The notes: generated from the letters alone by a model not told the origin. A stretch of 64,000 nucleotides of DNA from an uncultured Selenomonadaceae bacterium (GCA_905234235.1 CAJOHN010000003.1:62001-126000); one strand, 5' to 3'; shown: positions 19,271 to 31,194, counted from the first letter of the stretch. Translations and numbers: made by a program.

Positions 19271-19387
19271 GTTGCTGATTCAAAGCTTTGACACGGCAGA
19301 TTGCTAGGCAGAAAATTTCCGAGCTGTCAAGGGAACTGTCGCGGAGCAACGTTGGGAACTCAGATTCTCGACTAAGGAGGAATTGTT

Positions 19388-19699
19388 TTGGCAAAGCAAC
19401 AAAAGATTCGCATTCGTCTCAAGGCTTACGATCACAAGTCGTTAGACCAGAGCGCGGCAAAAATCGTGGAGACTGCCAAGAAAACCGGCGCAGGCGTTTC
19501 GGGACCAATCCCGTTGCCGACCGAAAAAAATATCTACACGATTCTCCGCTCGCCGCACGTCAACAAGGATTCGCGTGAACAGTTTGAAATGCGCACGCAC
19601 AAACGCCTTATTGACATAATCCAGCCGACGCATAAAACCGTTGATGCGCTCATGCGGTTGGATTTGCCCGCCGGTGTTGACATCGAGATTAAGGTCTGA
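19388..19699 (+). CDS. rpsJ: 30S ribosomal protein S10
   Basis: [33 protein letters not shown] start after GGAGG. Confidence 0.98.
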   Translation: MAKQQKIRIRLKAYDHKSLDQSAAKIVETAKKTGAGVSGPIPLPTEKNIYTILRSPHVNKDSREQFEMRTHKRLIDIIQPTHKTVDALMRLDLPAGVDIEIKV

Positions 19700-19712
19700 G
19701 GAGGTGTAGACA

Positions 19713-20366
19713 TTGGCAAAAACAATCTTAGGAATTAAACTCGGCATGACGCAAATTTTCACGGAGGAAGGGCGCGTCATTCCCGTAACGGTTGTCGAGA
19801 CGGGCAAGAACATCGTTATTCGCAATAAAACTGTTGACACGGACGGCTACTGCGCAGTTCAGCTCGGTTTCGGCGAAATTAAAGAGAACAAAGTTAATAA
19901 GCCCGATATGGGACAATTCAAGAAGGCAGGCGTTAAGCCCGTGAAATTTATCCGCGAAGTACGTTTGGCGGCGGAGTCCGAATACAAAATTGGCGACGTT
20001 ATCGGCGTAGACATTTTCGCGGCAGGTGAACTCGTTGACGTTATCGGCACGTCGAAAGGCAAAGGTTTCGCAGGCTCAATCAAACGTCACAACTTCGCAC
20101 GCGGTCCTATGGGGCATGGTTCCAAATCTCATCGCGAGCCGGGTTCAACAGGCGCAATGCTTTCCGGTCCCGGCGGTCGCGTTATCAAAGGTAAGAGATT
20201 GCCCGGACGTATGGGCGGCGTTCGCACGACGATTCAACGTTTGACGGTTGTTAAAGTCGACGCAGACAGAAATTTGCTCCTCATCAAAGGCGCGATACCC
20301 GGTCCGAAGAAAGGGCTCGTCATCGTTCGCGAGACCGTCAAGCCTAATAAGGTTCACAAAAAATAA
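19713..20366 (+). CDS. rplC: 50S ribosomal protein L3
   Basis: [45 protein letters not shown]. Confidence 0.98.
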   Translation: MAKTILGIKLGMTQIFTEEGRVIPVTVVETGKNIVIRNKTVDTDGYCAVQLGFGEIKENKVNKPDMGQFKKAGVKPVKFIREVRLAAESEYKIGDVIGVDIFAAGELVDVIGTSKGKGFAGSIKRHNFARGPMGHGSKSHREPGSTGAMLSGPGGRVIKGKRLPGRMGGVRTTIQRLTVVKVDADRNLLLIKGAIPGPKKGLVIVRETVKPNKVHKK

Positions 20367-20387
20367 TCGAAAGGAGGAATTTAGAAC

Positions 20388-21014
20388 ATGCCAACTGTAG
20401 CAGTTTATGATATGACGAACAACAAAGTCGGCGACCTTGAACTTAGCGAAGAAATTTTCGGCGTCGAGATTAACGAAGGGCTCGTGCATCAGGCTGTTGT
20501 TATGCAAATGGCTTCGTGGAGACTCGGCACGCACAATACTAAAACCCGCGCAGATGTTCGCGGCGGCGGCAAAAAGCCTTGGCGTCAAAAAGGTACAGGC
20601 AGAGCCCGCGCAGGTTCGCGCAGAAGTCCGCTTTGGCGTGGCGGCGGTACAATCTTCGGACCGCATCCTCGCGATTATGCTTTCACAATGCCTCGCAAAC
20701 AGCGTCGCCTCGCGTTGAAGTGCGTACTCACCGACAAAGTTAAGGGCGGCAATTTAATCGTCCTCGATAATCTCAACTTCGACGAGCCTAAGACTAAAAA
20801 GTTTGTCGAGTTCCAAAAAACGTTCGGCGTCGACGCTTGCAAATCGTTGTTCATCACGGCGGAGCTTATCGATAACGTAACGCGCTCCTCTAACAATCTG
20901 CAGAACGCTAAGGCAATCGCCGCGCTTCAACTCAACGTCTACGACATTCTCAACAGCGATAAACTCTTCCTCACTAAAGACGCAGTCGCCAAAATTGAGG
21001 AGGTGTATATCTGA
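20388..21014 (+). CDS. rplD: 50S ribosomal protein L4
   Basis: [36 protein letters not shown]. Confidence 0.98.
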   Translation: MPTVAVYDMTNNKVGDLELSEEIFGVEINEGLVHQAVVMQMASWRLGTHNTKTRADVRGGGKKPWRQKGTGRARAGSRRSPLWRGGGTIFGPHPRDYAFTMPRKQRRLALKCVLTDKVKGGNLIVLDNLNFDEPKTKKFVEFQKTFGVDACKSLFITAELIDNVTRSSNNLQNAKAIAALQLNVYDILNSDKLFLTKDAVAKIEEVYI

Positions 21015-21295
21015 TGGAAGCCAGAGACATTTTGATTCGCCCGCTCATTACCGAGCACGCGACGGATTTAATGCAACAAGGCAAGTTCGTTTTTATCGTC
21101 GACAAACGCGCCAACAAAATCCAAATCGCGCAGGCTGTCAAAGAAATTTTCGATAAGACAGTTGAATCGGTAAACACGATTAACGTCAAGGGCAAAACTA
21201 AACGTCGCGGGCGCACAGTCGGCAAGACTAACAGCTATAAAAAAGCTATCGTCAAGTTGGCGGCGGGCGAGACTATCGAATTCTTCACGCCCTGA
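21014..21295 (+). CDS. rplW: 50S ribosomal protein L23
   Basis: [20 protein letters not shown]...[23 protein letters not shown]. Confidence 0.97.
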   Translation: MEARDILIRPLITEHATDLMQQGKFVFIVDKRANKIQIAQAVKEIFDKTVESVNTINVKGKTKRRGRTVGKTNSYKKAIVKLAAGETIEFFTP

Positions 21296-21325
21296 AAAAT
21301 TTTGAACAAAGGAGGTAAAACGTAA

Positions 21326-22150
21326 GTGGGAATTAAATCTTTCAAGCCGTACACTCCCGGACGCCGTCACATGACAGTTTCGACGTTCGAGGAAATCACG
21401 ACCGATAAGCCCGAAAAATCTTTGCTTGCTCCGCTTAAAAAACACGGCGGCAGAAATCAGCAAGGTAAATTGACGGTGCGTCATCAAGGTGGCGGTCATA
21501 AACGTCGCTATCGTATCATCGACTTCAAACGTAACAAAGACGGTATCCCCGCCAAAGTCGCTACGATTGAATACGATCCTAACCGCAGTTCACGTATCGC
21601 GTTGCTCCATTACGTCGACGGCGAGAAACGTTACATCATCGCTCCGAACGGTTTAAAAGTCGGTGACAAAGTCGAATCGGGCGCGGAAGCTGACATCAAA
21701 ACCGGCAACGCTCTGCCGCTTAAAAATATCCCCGTCGGAACGCTGATTCATAACATCGAAATGAAAATTGGCAAGGGCGGACAACTCGTTCGCAGTGCAG
21801 GAGCCGCCGCTCAACTCATGGCTAAAGAGGGCAACTACGCAACAATCAGAATGCCTTCCGGCGAAGTTCGCAAGATTCACATCAACTGCCGCGCAACTAT
21901 CGGACAAGTCGGCAACCTTGATCACGAGAATATCACGATTGGTAAAGCCGGACGTAATCGTTGGCTCGGCAAGAGACCGGAGAATCGCGGCGTCGCCATG
22001 AACCCTGTAGACCATCCGCACGGCGGTGGTGAAGGACGTTCGCCCGTCGGTCGTAAACACCCTGTCACCAAGTGGGGCAAATGCGCTATGGGTGCCAAGA
22101 CTCGTAAGAAGAAAGCTTCCGATAAGCTTATCGTTCGTCGTCGTAAATAA
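21326..22150 (+). CDS. rplB: 50S ribosomal protein L2
   Basis: [44 protein letters not shown]. Confidence 0.98.
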   Translation: MGIKSFKPYTPGRRHMTVSTFEEITTDKPEKSLLAPLKKHGGRNQQGKLTVRHQGGGHKRRYRIIDFKRNKDGIPAKVATIEYDPNRSSRIALLHYVDGEKRYIIAPNGLKVGDKVESGAEADIKTGNALPLKNIPVGTLIHNIEMKIGKGGQLVRSAGAAAQLMAKEGNYATIRMPSGEVRKIHINCRATIGQVGNLDHENITIGKAGRNRWLGKRPENRGVAMNPVDHPHGGGEGRSPVGRKHPVTKWGKCAMGAKTRKKKASDKLIVRRRK

Positions 22151-22174
22151 TCTCGGCGAAGGGAGGAAATAATT

Positions 22175-22456
22175 TTGTCAAGGTCTGTTAAGAAAGGACC
22201 ATTCGTACAGGAAAAACTTTTGGCTAAAGTCGAGGCTCTCAACGCCGCTAACGATAAAAAAGTTATCCGCACTTGGTCGCGCAGTTCAACAATTCTTCCT
22301 GCATTCGTCGGACATACAATCGCCGTTCACGACGGGCGCAAACATGTTCCGGTTTATGTTACGGAAGATATGGTCGGGCATAAGCTCGGCGAATTCGCTC
22401 CGACTCGCACGTTCAAAGGTCACGCGGGCGAAGAACGTAAGATGTCTTTGAAATAA
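22175..22456 (+). CDS. rpsS: 30S ribosomal protein S19
   Basis: [15 protein letters not shown]...[28 protein letters not shown]. Confidence 0.98.
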   Translation: MSRSVKKGPFVQEKLLAKVEALNAANDKKVIRTWSRSSTILPAFVGHTIAVHDGRKHVPVYVTEDMVGHKLGEFAPTRTFKGHAGEERKMSLK

Positions 22457-22489
22457 TTTTTTATAACTTCGCAGGAAGGAGGGGCTCAC

Positions 22490-22843
22490 GTGGCAGAAGT
22501 CAAAGAAGCTAAAGCAATAGCCAAGTATGTAAGAATTGCGCCGCGCAAAGTTCGTATCGTCATGGATTTGATTCGCGGCAAAGACGTTGCGGATGCCTTC
22601 GCGATTTTAAAGTTCACGCCCAAACGCGGCGCGACACTCATTCAAAAAGTCCTCAAAAGTGCCGTCGCTAACGCCGAAAATAATTTCGATATGGATGCCG
22701 ATAAACTTTTCGTCTCGACATGTTTTGTTGACGGCGGACCTACAATCAAGAGGTATCATCCGCGCTCCAGAGGGCAAGCGTTCAGCATTCTTAAGCACAC
22801 CTCGCACATAACGGTTGTCGTCAGCGAAAAGGCAGAATCTTAA
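22490..22843 (+). CDS. rplV: 50S ribosomal protein L22
   Basis: [25 protein letters not shown]...[21 protein letters not shown]. Confidence 0.98.
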   Translation: MAEVKEAKAIAKYVRIAPRKVRIVMDLIRGKDVADAFAILKFTPKRGATLIQKVLKSAVANAENNFDMDADKLFVSTCFVDGGPTIKRYHPRSRGQAFSILKHTSHITVVVSEKAES

Positions 22844-22860
22844 AGAAGGAGGGAAACGGT

Positions 22861-23535
22861 TTGGGTCAGAAGGTACATCCGCACGGAATACGTCTCGGCA
22901 TAGTCAAGACGTGGGACGCGAAATGGTACGCAGATAAAGACTTCGCAACGAATCTTCACGAAGACATCAAAATCCGCAAAGCGATCAAAACCGATAAGCA
23001 ACTGGCGTCGGCGGGCGTCTCACGCGTTGAGATTGAACGCTCGGAAAAACGCCTTAAACTTACAATTCACACGGCTAAACCCGGCATGGTAATCGGACGC
23101 GGCGGCGCGGGCATTGAGGACATCAAAAATAAACTCAAGAAGCTCTCGGATAAACGCGTCGACATTAACATCATGGAAATTCGTCAGCCCGATTTGGATG
23201 CGTTGCTCGTCGCAGAAAATATCGCGTCGCAGTTGGAACGCCGTATCGCATTCCGTCGCGCTATGAAACAATCCGTCGGCAGGACAATGCGTCTCGGTGC
23301 TAAGGGTATTAAAATCGCTTGCAGTGGTCGCTTAGGCGGCGCGGAAATTGCTCGCAGTGAATCTTATCGCGAGGGTTCAATTCCGTTGCACACGCTCCGC
23401 GCAGATATTGATTACGGTTTCGCGGAAGCTAATACGACTTACGGGCGCATCGGCATCAAGGTTTGGATTTTCAAAGGCGAAATTCTCCCCGATAAAAAGG
23501 ACAAAGCTCGCAAGCCCGAAGGGAGTGACGCTTGA
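22861..23535 (+). CDS. rpsC: 30S ribosomal protein S3
   Basis: [43 protein letters not shown]. Confidence 0.98.
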   Translation: MGQKVHPHGIRLGIVKTWDAKWYADKDFATNLHEDIKIRKAIKTDKQLASAGVSRVEIERSEKRLKLTIHTAKPGMVIGRGGAGIEDIKNKLKKLSDKRVDINIMEIRQPDLDALLVAENIASQLERRIAFRRAMKQSVGRTMRLGAKGIKIACSGRLGGAEIARSESYREGSIPLHTLRADIDYGFAEANTTYGRIGIKVWIFKGEILPDKKDKARKPEGSDA

Positions 23536-24080
23536 TGTTAATTCCGAAGAGAACAAAGTACCGCAAGCAATTTCGCGGTCGCATGAAGGGCAAAGCTAAT
23601 CGCGGCAATACAATCGCTCACGGTCAATACGGTCTTGTAGCGTTGGAGCCTGCTTGGATAACCAATCGTCAAATTGAAGCGGCTCGTATCGCAATGACGC
23701 GTTACATTCGTCGTGGCGGTCAAGTTTGGATAAAAATTTTCCCCGATAAGCCCGTCACTGCAAAGCCTGCTGAAACTCGTATGGGTAGCGGCAAAGGTTC
23801 GCCGGAATATTGGGTAGCAGTCGTTAAACCCGGTCGTGTGCTGTTTGAAATGGCTGGCGTTCCAAAAGAAATCGCCGCTGAAGCAATGCGTCTCGCCGGT
23901 CATAAGCTCCCGATTAAAACTAAATTTATCGTCAGCGATCATCAAGGCGATGTGTATGTTCCCGTTGTGAATGAAACCCTCGCCGACGCTAAGAAGGCAG
24001 CTCACGCGGCTTATGAACAGGAACACGCGGCTGAGGCTCAAGCCGAAGCTAAAGAAGGCGGTGAAGCTCATGAAGGTTAA
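23535..24080 (+). CDS. rplP: 50S ribosomal protein L16 with about 40-aa C-terminal Ala/Glu/His-rich extension
   Basis: [75 protein letters not shown]; extension after KTKFIVSD. Confidence 0.97.
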   Translation: MLIPKRTKYRKQFRGRMKGKANRGNTIAHGQYGLVALEPAWITNRQIEAARIAMTRYIRRGGQVWIKIFPDKPVTAKPAETRMGSGKGSPEYWVAVVKPGRVLFEMAGVPKEIAAEAMRLAGHKLPIKTKFIVSDHQGDVYVPVVNETLADAKKAAHAAYEQEHAAEAQAEAKEGGEAHEG

Positions 24081-24270
24081 TGAAATTCGCGATATGTCGC
24101 CCGATGAACAGCTCGAAAAAATTAAATCGCTCAAGGAAGAACTTTTTAACCTCCGCTTTCAACATGCTACTGGTCAGCTCGAAAATCCTATGCGTCTCCG
24201 CGAGTTGAAACGTTCCATCGCGCAAATCAAAACTATCCAGCGCGAACGCGAACTCAATATCAGACAATAG
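24070..24270 (+). CDS. rpmC: 50S ribosomal protein L29
   Basis: [56 protein letters not shown]; overlaps rplP end. Confidence 0.96.
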   Translation: MKVNEIRDMSPDEQLEKIKSLKEELFNLRFQHATGQLENPMRLRELKRSIAQIKTIQRERELNIRQ

Positions 24271-24281
24271 GAGGCGATAAC

Positions 24282-24548
24282 GTGAGCGAACAAATTAAAC
24301 GCAACGAGCGCAAAGTTCGCGTCGGCAAAGTCGTTTCCAATAAAATGGATAAGACTATCGTCGTCGCGATTGAAGAGCTCATTCAACACAAGCTTTATAA
24401 AAAATCCGTCAAGCGCACGGTTAAGTTCAAAGCTCATGACGAAAACAACGAGGCTCAAGTCGGCGATAAAGTTTCAATCATGGAAACTCGCCCGCTGTCC
24501 AAAGAAAAACGTTGGAGACTCGTTCAAATCGTTGAAAAGGCTAAATAA
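24282..24548 (+). CDS. rpsQ: 30S ribosomal protein S17
   Basis: [35 protein letters not shown]. Confidence 0.97.
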   Translation: MSEQIKRNERKVRVGKVVSNKMDKTIVVAIEELIQHKLYKKSVKRTVKFKAHDENNEAQVGDKVSIMETRPLSKEKRWRLVQIVEKAK

Positions 24549-24566
24549 TCGGAAGGAGGTTAAATC

Positions 24567-24935
24567 GTGATTCAGCAACAAAGCAGATTGAACGTCGGCG
24601 ATAACACCGGTGCCAAAGAAATTATGTGCATTCGCGTGCTCGGCGGCTCCTTCCGTCGCTACGCCAATATCGGCGACATCATCGTTGCTTCCGTCAAATC
24701 GGCTACGCCCGGCGGGCAAGTCAAAAAAGGCGACGTTGTCAAAGCTGTTGTCGTCCGCAGTAAGAAAGGCTTGCGCCGCCCCGACGGTTCCTATATCCGT
24801 TTCGACGAAAACGCCGCCGTCATCATCAAAGAAGATAAAACTCCTCGCGGCACTCGTATTTTCGGACCGGTGGCTCGCGAACTCCGCGAAAAAGATTTCA
24901 TGAAGATTATTTCACTCGCGCCCGAAGTTTTGTAA
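24567..24935 (+). CDS. rplN: 50S ribosomal protein L14
   Basis: [28 protein letters not shown]. Confidence 0.98.
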   Translation: MIQQQSRLNVGDNTGAKEIMCIRVLGGSFRRYANIGDIIVASVKSATPGGQVKKGDVVKAVVVRSKKGLRRPDGSYIRFDENAAVIIKEDKTPRGTRIFGPVARELREKDFMKIISLAPEVL

Positions 24936-24953
24936 TGGAAAGGAGGTGCCGAG

Positions 24954-25277
24954 TTGTCACTGATTAAACTGCATGTCAAAAAGGGCGATACGGTTGTCGT
25001 CCTTTCCGGTAAAGATAAGGGCAAGCAGGGCAAAATCATTACCGCGATGCCGAAGGCGGGCAAAGTTATCGTCGAAGGTATTAACAAAGTTAAACGCCAC
25101 AGCAAGCCGAGCCTCAAAGTTCCGCAGGGCGGCATCATTACTAAGGAAATGCCCATGCACGTCTGCAAAGTTCAACTCGTTTGTCCCGCTTGCAATAAGC
25201 CCACGCGTATCGGACATAAGGAAGTAAACGGCAAAAATTCCCGCGTCTGCAAAAAGTGCGGCGAAGTCATCGAATAA
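24954..25277 (+). CDS. rplX: 50S ribosomal protein L24
   Basis: [48 protein letters not shown]. Confidence 0.97.
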   Translation: MSLIKLHVKKGDTVVVLSGKDKGKQGKIITAMPKAGKVIVEGINKVKRHSKPSLKVPQGGIITKEMPMHVCKVQLVCPACNKPTRIGHKEVNGKNSRVCKKCGEVIE

Positions 25278-25289
25278 GGAGGTGGAATT

Positions 25290-25832
25290 GTGAGCAGACT
25301 TTTAGAGAAGTACAAGAATGAAGTTATCGGCGCGATGACGCAGAAATTTTCCTACAAGAACGTTATGCAGGTGCCCAAGCTTGAAAAAATCGTCATCAAT
25401 ATGGCGGTCGGCGACGCGGTCGGCAATGCAAAAGTTCTCGAATCGGCTATCGCGGATTTGACGACAATCGCGGGGCAGAAACCCGTTATCACTCGCGCAA
25501 GAAAATCCCTCGCCGCTTGGAAACTTCGTAAGGGAATGGCTATCGGTTGCAAAGTTACTCTGCGCGGTCGCCGCATGTATGAATTCCTCGATAAGTTTAT
25601 GAACATTGCTTTGCCGCGTGTTCGTGACTTTCGCGGAGTCAGCAGGAAGGCTTTCGACGGGCGCGGCAATTACGCTGTCGGCGTCAAAGAGCAACTTATC
25701 TTCCCCGAAATCGAATACGACAAGATTGATAAGATTCGCGGCATGGACATCATCGTTGTAACGACGGCTAAGACTGACGAAGAGGCTCGTGAATTCCTCG
25801 CGCTGATGGGTATGCCGTTCGCGAACGCTTAA
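25290..25832 (+). CDS. rplE: 50S ribosomal protein L5
   Basis: [43 protein letters not shown]. Confidence 0.98.
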   Translation: MSRLLEKYKNEVIGAMTQKFSYKNVMQVPKLEKIVINMAVGDAVGNAKVLESAIADLTTIAGQKPVITRARKSLAAWKLRKGMAIGCKVTLRGRRMYEFLDKFMNIALPRVRDFRGVSRKAFDGRGNYAVGVKEQLIFPEIEYDKIDKIRGMDIIVVTTAKTDEEAREFLALMGMPFANA

Positions 25833-25847
25833 GGATGTGATTATCAA

Positions 25848-26033
25848 ATGGCTAAGAAGGCTTTGATTGAAAAGTGGAGTAAGGAACCGAAATTCTCGAC
25901 TCGTAAGTACAATCGTTGCAAAATCTGCGGCAGACCGCACGGTTATCTTCGTAAGTTTGAAATGTGCCGTATCTGCTTCCGTGAACAATCTTACGCCGGC
26001 GCAATTCCCGGCATCACCAAATCCAGTTGGTAA
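25848..26033 (+). CDS. rpsN: 30S ribosomal protein S14 type Z (zinc form)
   Basis: 61 aa with [38 protein letters not shown]. Confidence 0.97.
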   Translation: MAKKALIEKWSKEPKFSTRKYNRCKICGRPHGYLRKFEMCRICFREQSYAGAIPGITKSSW

Positions 26034-26069
26034 AATTTTTAAAACTTGAAAGGAGGATATCGGTTCCCT

Positions 26070-26468
26070 ATGGCAATGACTGATCCTATTGCGGACATGC
26101 TCACACGCATTCGCAATGCCAATTCCGTCTACCATGAGAAGGTAGAAATTCCCGGCTCGAAGATAAAAATCGCTATCGCGGACGTTCTCAAGCGGGAAGG
26201 TTACATTAAGGATTATAGTTTCGCGGAGGACAATAAGCAGGGCGTCTTAACCGTCAAGCTCAAATACGGTGCCGAACGCGAAAAAGTTATAACGGGCATT
26301 AAGCGCATCTCCAGACCGGGGCTCCGCCAATATACCAAGAGGAAAGATCTTCCTCGCGTGCTCGGCGGACTCGGTATCGCGATTATCTCCACGTCGCAAG
26401 GCATTATGAGTGATAAGCAAGCTCGTAAGGCAGGGCTCGGCGGCGAAGTTATCGCTTACATCTGGTAA
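26070..26468 (+). CDS. rpsH: 30S ribosomal protein S8
   Basis: [33 protein letters not shown]. Confidence 0.98.
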   Translation: MAMTDPIADMLTRIRNANSVYHEKVEIPGSKIKIAIADVLKREGYIKDYSFAEDNKQGVLTVKLKYGAEREKVITGIKRISRPGLRQYTKRKDLPRVLGGLGIAIISTSQGIMSDKQARKAGLGGEVIAYIW

Positions 26469-26489
26469 AAATTTTTTGGAGGTGCTGAC

Positions 26490-27041
26490 ATGTCTCGAAT
26501 TGGAAGAGCACCGATACACATTCCCGCCGGCGTCACCGTCACTGTCGGCGAAGATAATCTGGTGCACGTCAAAGGTCCTAAGGGCGAATTGTCCCGTAAG
26601 ATCTCTACGGAAATGAAAATAAGCATAGAGGACGGCGTCTTAACGGTGGCACGCCCCTCGGACGATAAAACGCACAGGAGTCTGCACGGACTCTCACGCA
26701 CATTAATTAACAACATGGTCGTCGGCGTCACGCAAGGTTTCACGAAGAATTTAGAAATCGCAGGCGTCGGCTATCGTGCGGCTAAGCAGGGCAAGAATTT
26801 AAATCTCGCGCTCGGCTACTCTCATCCCGTTATCATCGAGCCGCCCGCAGGTATCACGCTTGACGCTCCGACGGCTACGACTATCACGGTTCACGGTATC
26901 GATAAAGAACTCGTCGGCGCAGTTGCCGCTAACATTCGCGGTTGGCGCGAGCCCGAACCTTACAAGGGCAAAGGAATTAAGTACGCGGGCGAACATATTC
27001 GTCGCAAGGAAGGCAAAGCCGGCGCGAAAGGTAAGAAGTAA
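26490..27041 (+). CDS. rplF: 50S ribosomal protein L6
   Basis: [19 protein letters not shown]...[28 protein letters not shown]. Confidence 0.98.
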   Translation: MSRIGRAPIHIPAGVTVTVGEDNLVHVKGPKGELSRKISTEMKISIEDGVLTVARPSDDKTHRSLHGLSRTLINNMVVGVTQGFTKNLEIAGVGYRAAKQGKNLNLALGYSHPVIIEPPAGITLDAPTATTITVHGIDKELVGAVAANIRGWREPEPYKGKGIKYAGEHIRRKEGKAGAKGKK

Positions 27042-27077
27042 TTAGTTAATTGGAGAGTTTGAACGGAGGCAAATATC

Positions 27078-27482
27078 ATGAAAATCGACCACATTGCCAT
27101 GTACGTTAATGACTTAGAGGCGGAGAAAGATTTCTTCGTCAAATACTTCGACGCGAAAGCCGGTTCCAAGTACACCAACTTCCGCAGTGACTTCAGCAAT
27201 TACTTTTTACGCTTCGACGACGGCTCGCGCCTCGAAATCATGACGCGCAACAGTTCCAACGACGCGAAAAAAGAACGTTATCGCACGGGCTATCATCACA
27301 TTGCAATCAGCGTCGGCGACAGAAAAGACGTTGACGATATGATGAAGAAATTCGACGCAGACGGCGTTATCGTAGTCAGTGGCGCACGTACGACCGGTGA
27401 CGGTTATTATGCCGCTGTCATCGTCGACCCCGAAGGCAACGAAGTTGAAATTATCGCGGAGAATCCCGGCTTGCGCGACTAA
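27078..27482 (+). CDS. VOC (glyoxalase/bleomycin resistance) family protein inserted in the spc operon
   Basis: MKIDHIAMYVNDLEAEKDFFVKYF...YHHIAISVGDRKDVDDMMKKF...IVDPEGNEVEIIAENPG: His/Glu metal-ligand pattern of VOC fold; SD CGGAGG. Confidence 0.9.
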   Translation: MKIDHIAMYVNDLEAEKDFFVKYFDAKAGSKYTNFRSDFSNYFLRFDDGSRLEIMTRNSSNDAKKERYRTGYHHIAISVGDRKDVDDMMKKFDADGVIVVSGARTTGDGYYAAVIVDPEGNEVEIIAENPGLRD

Positions 27483-27521
27483 AAAATTTTTTGACATTCT
27501 ACGGCGAAGGAGGAAGACGTA

Positions 27522-27866
27522 GTGCTTCTGAAAGCAGATAAAAAGAGACATCTGCGCGTTCGCAATCGCGTTGCGGGCACGGCAGAGCGTCCGCGCTTGA
27601 ATGTGTTCCGTAGTCTTAAGCACATTTATGCGCAGGTTATCGACGACGAAAAGGGCATGACGCTCGCGGCGGCAAGCTCGCTCGATAAAGACTTCAACGG
27701 CACGGGCGGCAACATTGCGGCGGCTAAGGCTGTCGGCGCGGCTATTGCTAAAAAGGCTCTCGAAAAAGGTATCAGCGAAGTCGTCTTTGATCGCGGCGGC
27801 TATATCTATCACGGACGAGTTGCGGCATTAGCACAGGCGGCTCGCGAGGGCGGCTTGAAATTCTAA
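27522..27866 (+). CDS. rplR: 50S ribosomal protein L18
   Basis: [28 protein letters not shown]...[28 protein letters not shown]. Confidence 0.98.
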   Translation: MLLKADKKRHLRVRNRVAGTAERPRLNVFRSLKHIYAQVIDDEKGMTLAAASSLDKDFNGTGGNIAAAKAVGAAIAKKALEKGISEVVFDRGGYIYHGRVAALAQAAREGGLKF

Positions 27867-27883
27867 GCAGAGGAGGTTACCTA

Positions 27884-28384
27884 ATGCCCCGAAATGAAAC
27901 TGAAACTCCCGAATTCGAGGAGAAAGTTGTTTTTATAAATCGTGTCGCCAAAGTCGTTAAGGGCGGTCGCAGATTTTCATTCAGCGCGTTGGTCGTCGTC
28001 GGCAATAAGAACGGCAAAGTCGGCGTCGGACTCGGCAAAGCTGCTGAAGTTCCTGAAGCGATTCGCAAGGGCGTTGACGATGCCAAGAAAAATCTTATCG
28101 AGGTCGCGCTCAAAGAACGTTCGATACCGCACGGCGTCGTTGGCGTGTTCGGCGCGGGCAGAGTTATGTTGCGCCCAGCCTCCAAAGGTACCGGCGTTAT
28201 CGCGGGCGGTCCTGCGCGTGCCGTGTTGGAACTTGCGGGCGTCCACGACATCTTGACGAAATCTCTCGGCTCGTCCAATCCCAATAACATGGTGCGGGCG
28301 ACGCTCGAAGGTTTAAAAATGTTAAAGCGTGCGGAAGTTGTCGCCGAACTGCGCGGCAAAACTGTTGCGGAGCTTTTTAACTAA
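27884..28384 (+). CDS. rpsE: 30S ribosomal protein S5
   Basis: [42 protein letters not shown]. Confidence 0.98.
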   Translation: MPRNETETPEFEEKVVFINRVAKVVKGGRRFSFSALVVVGNKNGKVGVGLGKAAEVPEAIRKGVDDAKKNLIEVALKERSIPHGVVGVFGAGRVMLRPASKGTGVIAGGPARAVLELAGVHDILTKSLGSSNPNNMVRATLEGLKMLKRAEVVAELRGKTVAELFN

Positions 28385-28397
28385 GGAGGGTCGACAC

Positions 28398-28610
28398 GTG
28401 GCTAAATTGAAAATAACATTGGTCAGAAGCGTAATCGGTCGTCCCGAAACTCAGCGCAGAACAGTCCGTTCGCTTGGCTTGCGTAAGTTAAATTCCTTTT
28501 CGATACTGCCCGATGATCCGACGATTCGCGGACAAATTCACAAGGTTGAACATCTCGTGAAGGTCGAGGAAATCGAAGACTCGGCAGAAAAAGTTTCCAT
28601 AGAGAAATAA
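28398..28610 (+). CDS. rpmD: 50S ribosomal protein L30
   Basis: [58 protein letters not shown]. Confidence 0.96.
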   Translation: MAKLKITLVRSVIGRPETQRRTVRSLGLRKLNSFSILPDDPTIRGQIHKVEHLVKVEEIEDSAEKVSIEK

Positions 28611-28630
28611 TCGGAGAGGAGGTTAGGCTT

Positions 28631-29071
28631 ATGAAATTGCATGAATTGAAACCTGCGGACGGTGCTCGTCAAGATAAAGTTCGCGTCGGACGCGGCACGG
28701 GCTCGGGTTGCGGCAAAACTTCGGGACGCGGTCATAAAGGTCAGAAGTCTCGCAGTGGCGGCGGAGTTCGTCCGGGTTTTGAAGGCGGGCAGATGCCGAT
28801 TTATCGCCGCTTACCTAAACGCGGTTTCAAAAATATTTGGCGCAAGGAATATGCTGAAGTCAACGTCGAAACGCTTAACGTCTTTGATGACGATATGACG
28901 GTTGACGCGGTCGCGCTCGTCGAAGTCGGAATTCTTAAAAACGTCCTCGACGGCGTGAGGATTCTCGGCAACGGCGAATTGACAAAGAAATTGACTGTTA
29001 AAGCACAGGGTTTCACAAAGACGGCGATTCAAAAGATTGAAGCTGTCGGCGGAAAAACTGAGGTGATTTAA
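28631..29071 (+). CDS. rplO: 50S ribosomal protein L15
   Basis: [44 protein letters not shown]. Confidence 0.98.
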   Translation: MKLHELKPADGARQDKVRVGRGTGSGCGKTSGRGHKGQKSRSGGGVRPGFEGGQMPIYRRLPKRGFKNIWRKEYAEVNVETLNVFDDDMTVDAVALVEVGILKNVLDGVRILGNGELTKKLTVKAQGFTKTAIQKIEAVGGKTEVI

Positions 29072-29072
29072 A

Positions 29073-30308
29073 GTGCTGTCGGCTCTTGCAAATATTTTCA
29101 AGATTCCTGAGCTTAGGCAGCGAATAATTTTTACGCTGATAATGTTTGCAGTGTTCCGCATGGGCACGCACATCCCCGTACCGGGCGTAGATCCGACGGC
29201 TATCGAACAGCTCTTCAACAACGGGAGTTTGTTCGGGCTGTTGGATTTATTCTCCGGCGGCGCGTTCAGTAAGTTTTCTATCTTCGCGATGAGTATCACG
29301 CCTTACATCAACGCCGCGATTATCATGCAACTGCTAACGGTCGTCGTCCCGACTTTGGAGCAATGGTCTAAGGAAGGCGCGGAAGGTCATAAAAAAACTA
29401 CTCGCGTTACTCGACAATTAACGGTTGTGTTGGCGTTCGCGCAGGCTATCGGAATGTCAATCGGGCTCAAAGCGGCAATTCTGAATCCAAACCCCGTCAA
29501 CATCTTGATAATCGCGATAACGCTGACGGCGGGCACAACGCTCCTGATGTGGATAGGCGAACAGATAACCGCGCAGGGCGTCGGCAACGGGGGCATCGTG
29601 GCGGCACTTCCTAAGAATCTGGCGACGATTTATCAATACGTTCAAGCGGGCACGATAAATTATTTCAGCGTGGTACTGTTCGCGGTAATCGCAATCGCAA
29701 TGATCGTGTTCGTTATCTACGTCGAGGCGGCGTTGCGGAGAATCCCGATAACCTACGCAAAACGGGTTGTCGGAGCGCGCGCTTACGGCGGACATCAAAG
29801 CCATTTGCCGCTGAAAGTAAATCCCGCAGGCGTCATTCCGATAATCTTCGCGTCGTCGGTGCTGATGTTCCCGATAACAGTCGTGCAGTTCATTGATAAT
29901 CCGTCGATACAAAAGTTAGCGGCTTATCTGCAATGGGGCACGCCGCTCCAAACTTTCCTGTACGTTGTGCTGATAATTTTCTTCACGTATTTTTACACGG
30001 CGGTTACAGTAAAAATCCCCGACATGGCGGATAACCTAAAGAAGTATGGCGCGTTCATACCGGGAATAAGACCGGGACAACCGACGGCAGATTATGTTGA
30101 CTTCGTGCTTACAAGATTGGTGACGGCGGGCTCATTGTACTTGGCGTTTATCGCGGTGTTGCCGAATTTAATCGGTGGAGCAACTCACATTCAAGGCGTA
30201 TACTTCGGAGGAACGGCGTTGCTAATTGTCGTAAGCGTCGCGCTCCACACAATGAAACAAATCGAAGCGATGGTCGTTATGCGGCACTACGAAGGCTTCA
30301 TGAAATAA
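29073..30308 (+). CDS. secY: Preprotein translocase subunit SecY
   Basis: KIPELRQRIIFTLIMFAVFRMGTHIPVPGVD; GGHQSHLPLKVNPAGVIPIIFASS; KYGAFIPGIRPGQPT. Confidence 0.98.
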   Translation: MLSALANIFKIPELRQRIIFTLIMFAVFRMGTHIPVPGVDPTAIEQLFNNGSLFGLLDLFSGGAFSKFSIFAMSITPYINAAIIMQLLTVVVPTLEQWSKEGAEGHKKTTRVTRQLTVVLAFAQAIGMSIGLKAAILNPNPVNILIIAITLTAGTTLLMWIGEQITAQGVGNGGIVAALPKNLATIYQYVQAGTINYFSVVLFAVIAIAMIVFVIYVEAALRRIPITYAKRVVGARAYGGHQSHLPLKVNPAGVIPIIFASSVLMFPITVVQFIDNPSIQKLAAYLQWGTPLQTFLYVVLIIFFTYFYTAVTVKIPDMADNLKKYGAFIPGIRPGQPTADYVDFVLTRLVTAGSLYLAFIAVLPNLIGGATHIQGVYFGGTALLIVVSVALHTMKQIEAMVVMRHYEGFMK

Positions 30309-30323
30309 ATTGGAGGAACTGAA

Positions 30324-30974
30324 ATGCAACTGTTAATGATGGGGCCTCCGGGTGCGGGCAAAGGTACTCAGGCGGCTAAACTCGTAAAAGAATTTAATAT
30401 CCCGCAGATCTCAACGGGCGACATGTTCAGAGCGGCAGTCAAGGAAGGCACGGAGCTTGGCAAACAGGCTAAGGCTTGCATGGACGCCGGAAAGCTCGTT
30501 CCCGATGAAATTACAATCGGAATAGTTCGCGAGCGTTTGGCTAAGGATGATTGCAAGGACGGCTTTATCCTCGACGGCTTCCCGCGCACTGTCGAACAGG
30601 CGGATGCTTTGAATAAAATTCTCGACGAACTCGGCAAGAAACTCACGCGGGTTTTGAATGTCAACGTGCCGTCGGAAGAATTAATCGGGCGTGCGGTCGG
30701 GCGTCGTATCTGCAAAACTTGCGGCTCAACTTACCACGTGAAATTCAATGCTCCCAAAGTCGGGGGCGTCTGCGATAATTGTGGCGGCGAACTTTATCAA
30801 CGTACCGATGACACCGTCGAGACCATGACTAATCGTCTCAACGTCTACGTAAAATCGACGCAACCTTTAATCGACTACTACAAGAACGCGGGAGTTTACA
30901 CCGAAATTGACGGCGGACAACCAATCGACAAAGTCACCGAAGACATCTTTAGCGTCCTTAAGAGGGGTGCTTGA
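30324..30974 (+). CDS. adk: Adenylate kinase
   Basis: [24 protein letters not shown]; zinc-type lid [17 protein letters not shown]. Confidence 0.98.
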   Translation: MQLLMMGPPGAGKGTQAAKLVKEFNIPQISTGDMFRAAVKEGTELGKQAKACMDAGKLVPDEITIGIVRERLAKDDCKDGFILDGFPRTVEQADALNKILDELGKKLTRVLNVNVPSEELIGRAVGRRICKTCGSTYHVKFNAPKVGGVCDNCGGELYQRTDDTVETMTNRLNVYVKSTQPLIDYYKNAGVYTEIDGGQPIDKVTEDIFSVLKRGA

Positions 30975-30975
30975 C

Positions 30976-31194
30976 ATGTCAAAGCAAGACGTTATCGAAG
31001 TCGAGGGCAAAGTTATCGAGGCTCTGCCGAACGCGATGTTCAAAGTCAAGTTGGAGAACGATCACGAAGTTTTGGCGCACGTGTCAGGGAAAATTCGCAT
31101 GAACTTCATTAGGATTCTTCCCGGCGATAAAGTTACAATCGAACTCACGCCTTACGACTTGACTCGCGGAAGAATTACATATCGTTTCAAATAA
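30976..31194 (+). CDS. infA: Translation initiation factor IF-1
   Basis: [57 protein letters not shown]. Confidence 0.98.
   Translation: MSKQDVIEVEGKVIEALPNAMFKVKLENDHEVLAHVSGKIRMNFIRILPGDKVTIELTPYDLTRGRITYRFK

Noticed and set aside
25302-26135. 277-aa antisense ORF opposite rplE-rpsH (and similar long antisense ORFs at 20145-20666, 27207-27812, 28811-29299)
   Set aside because: They lie wholly opposite unmistakable ribosomal genes, span gene boundaries, have no plausible RBS or domain motifs, and are expected from codon bias.
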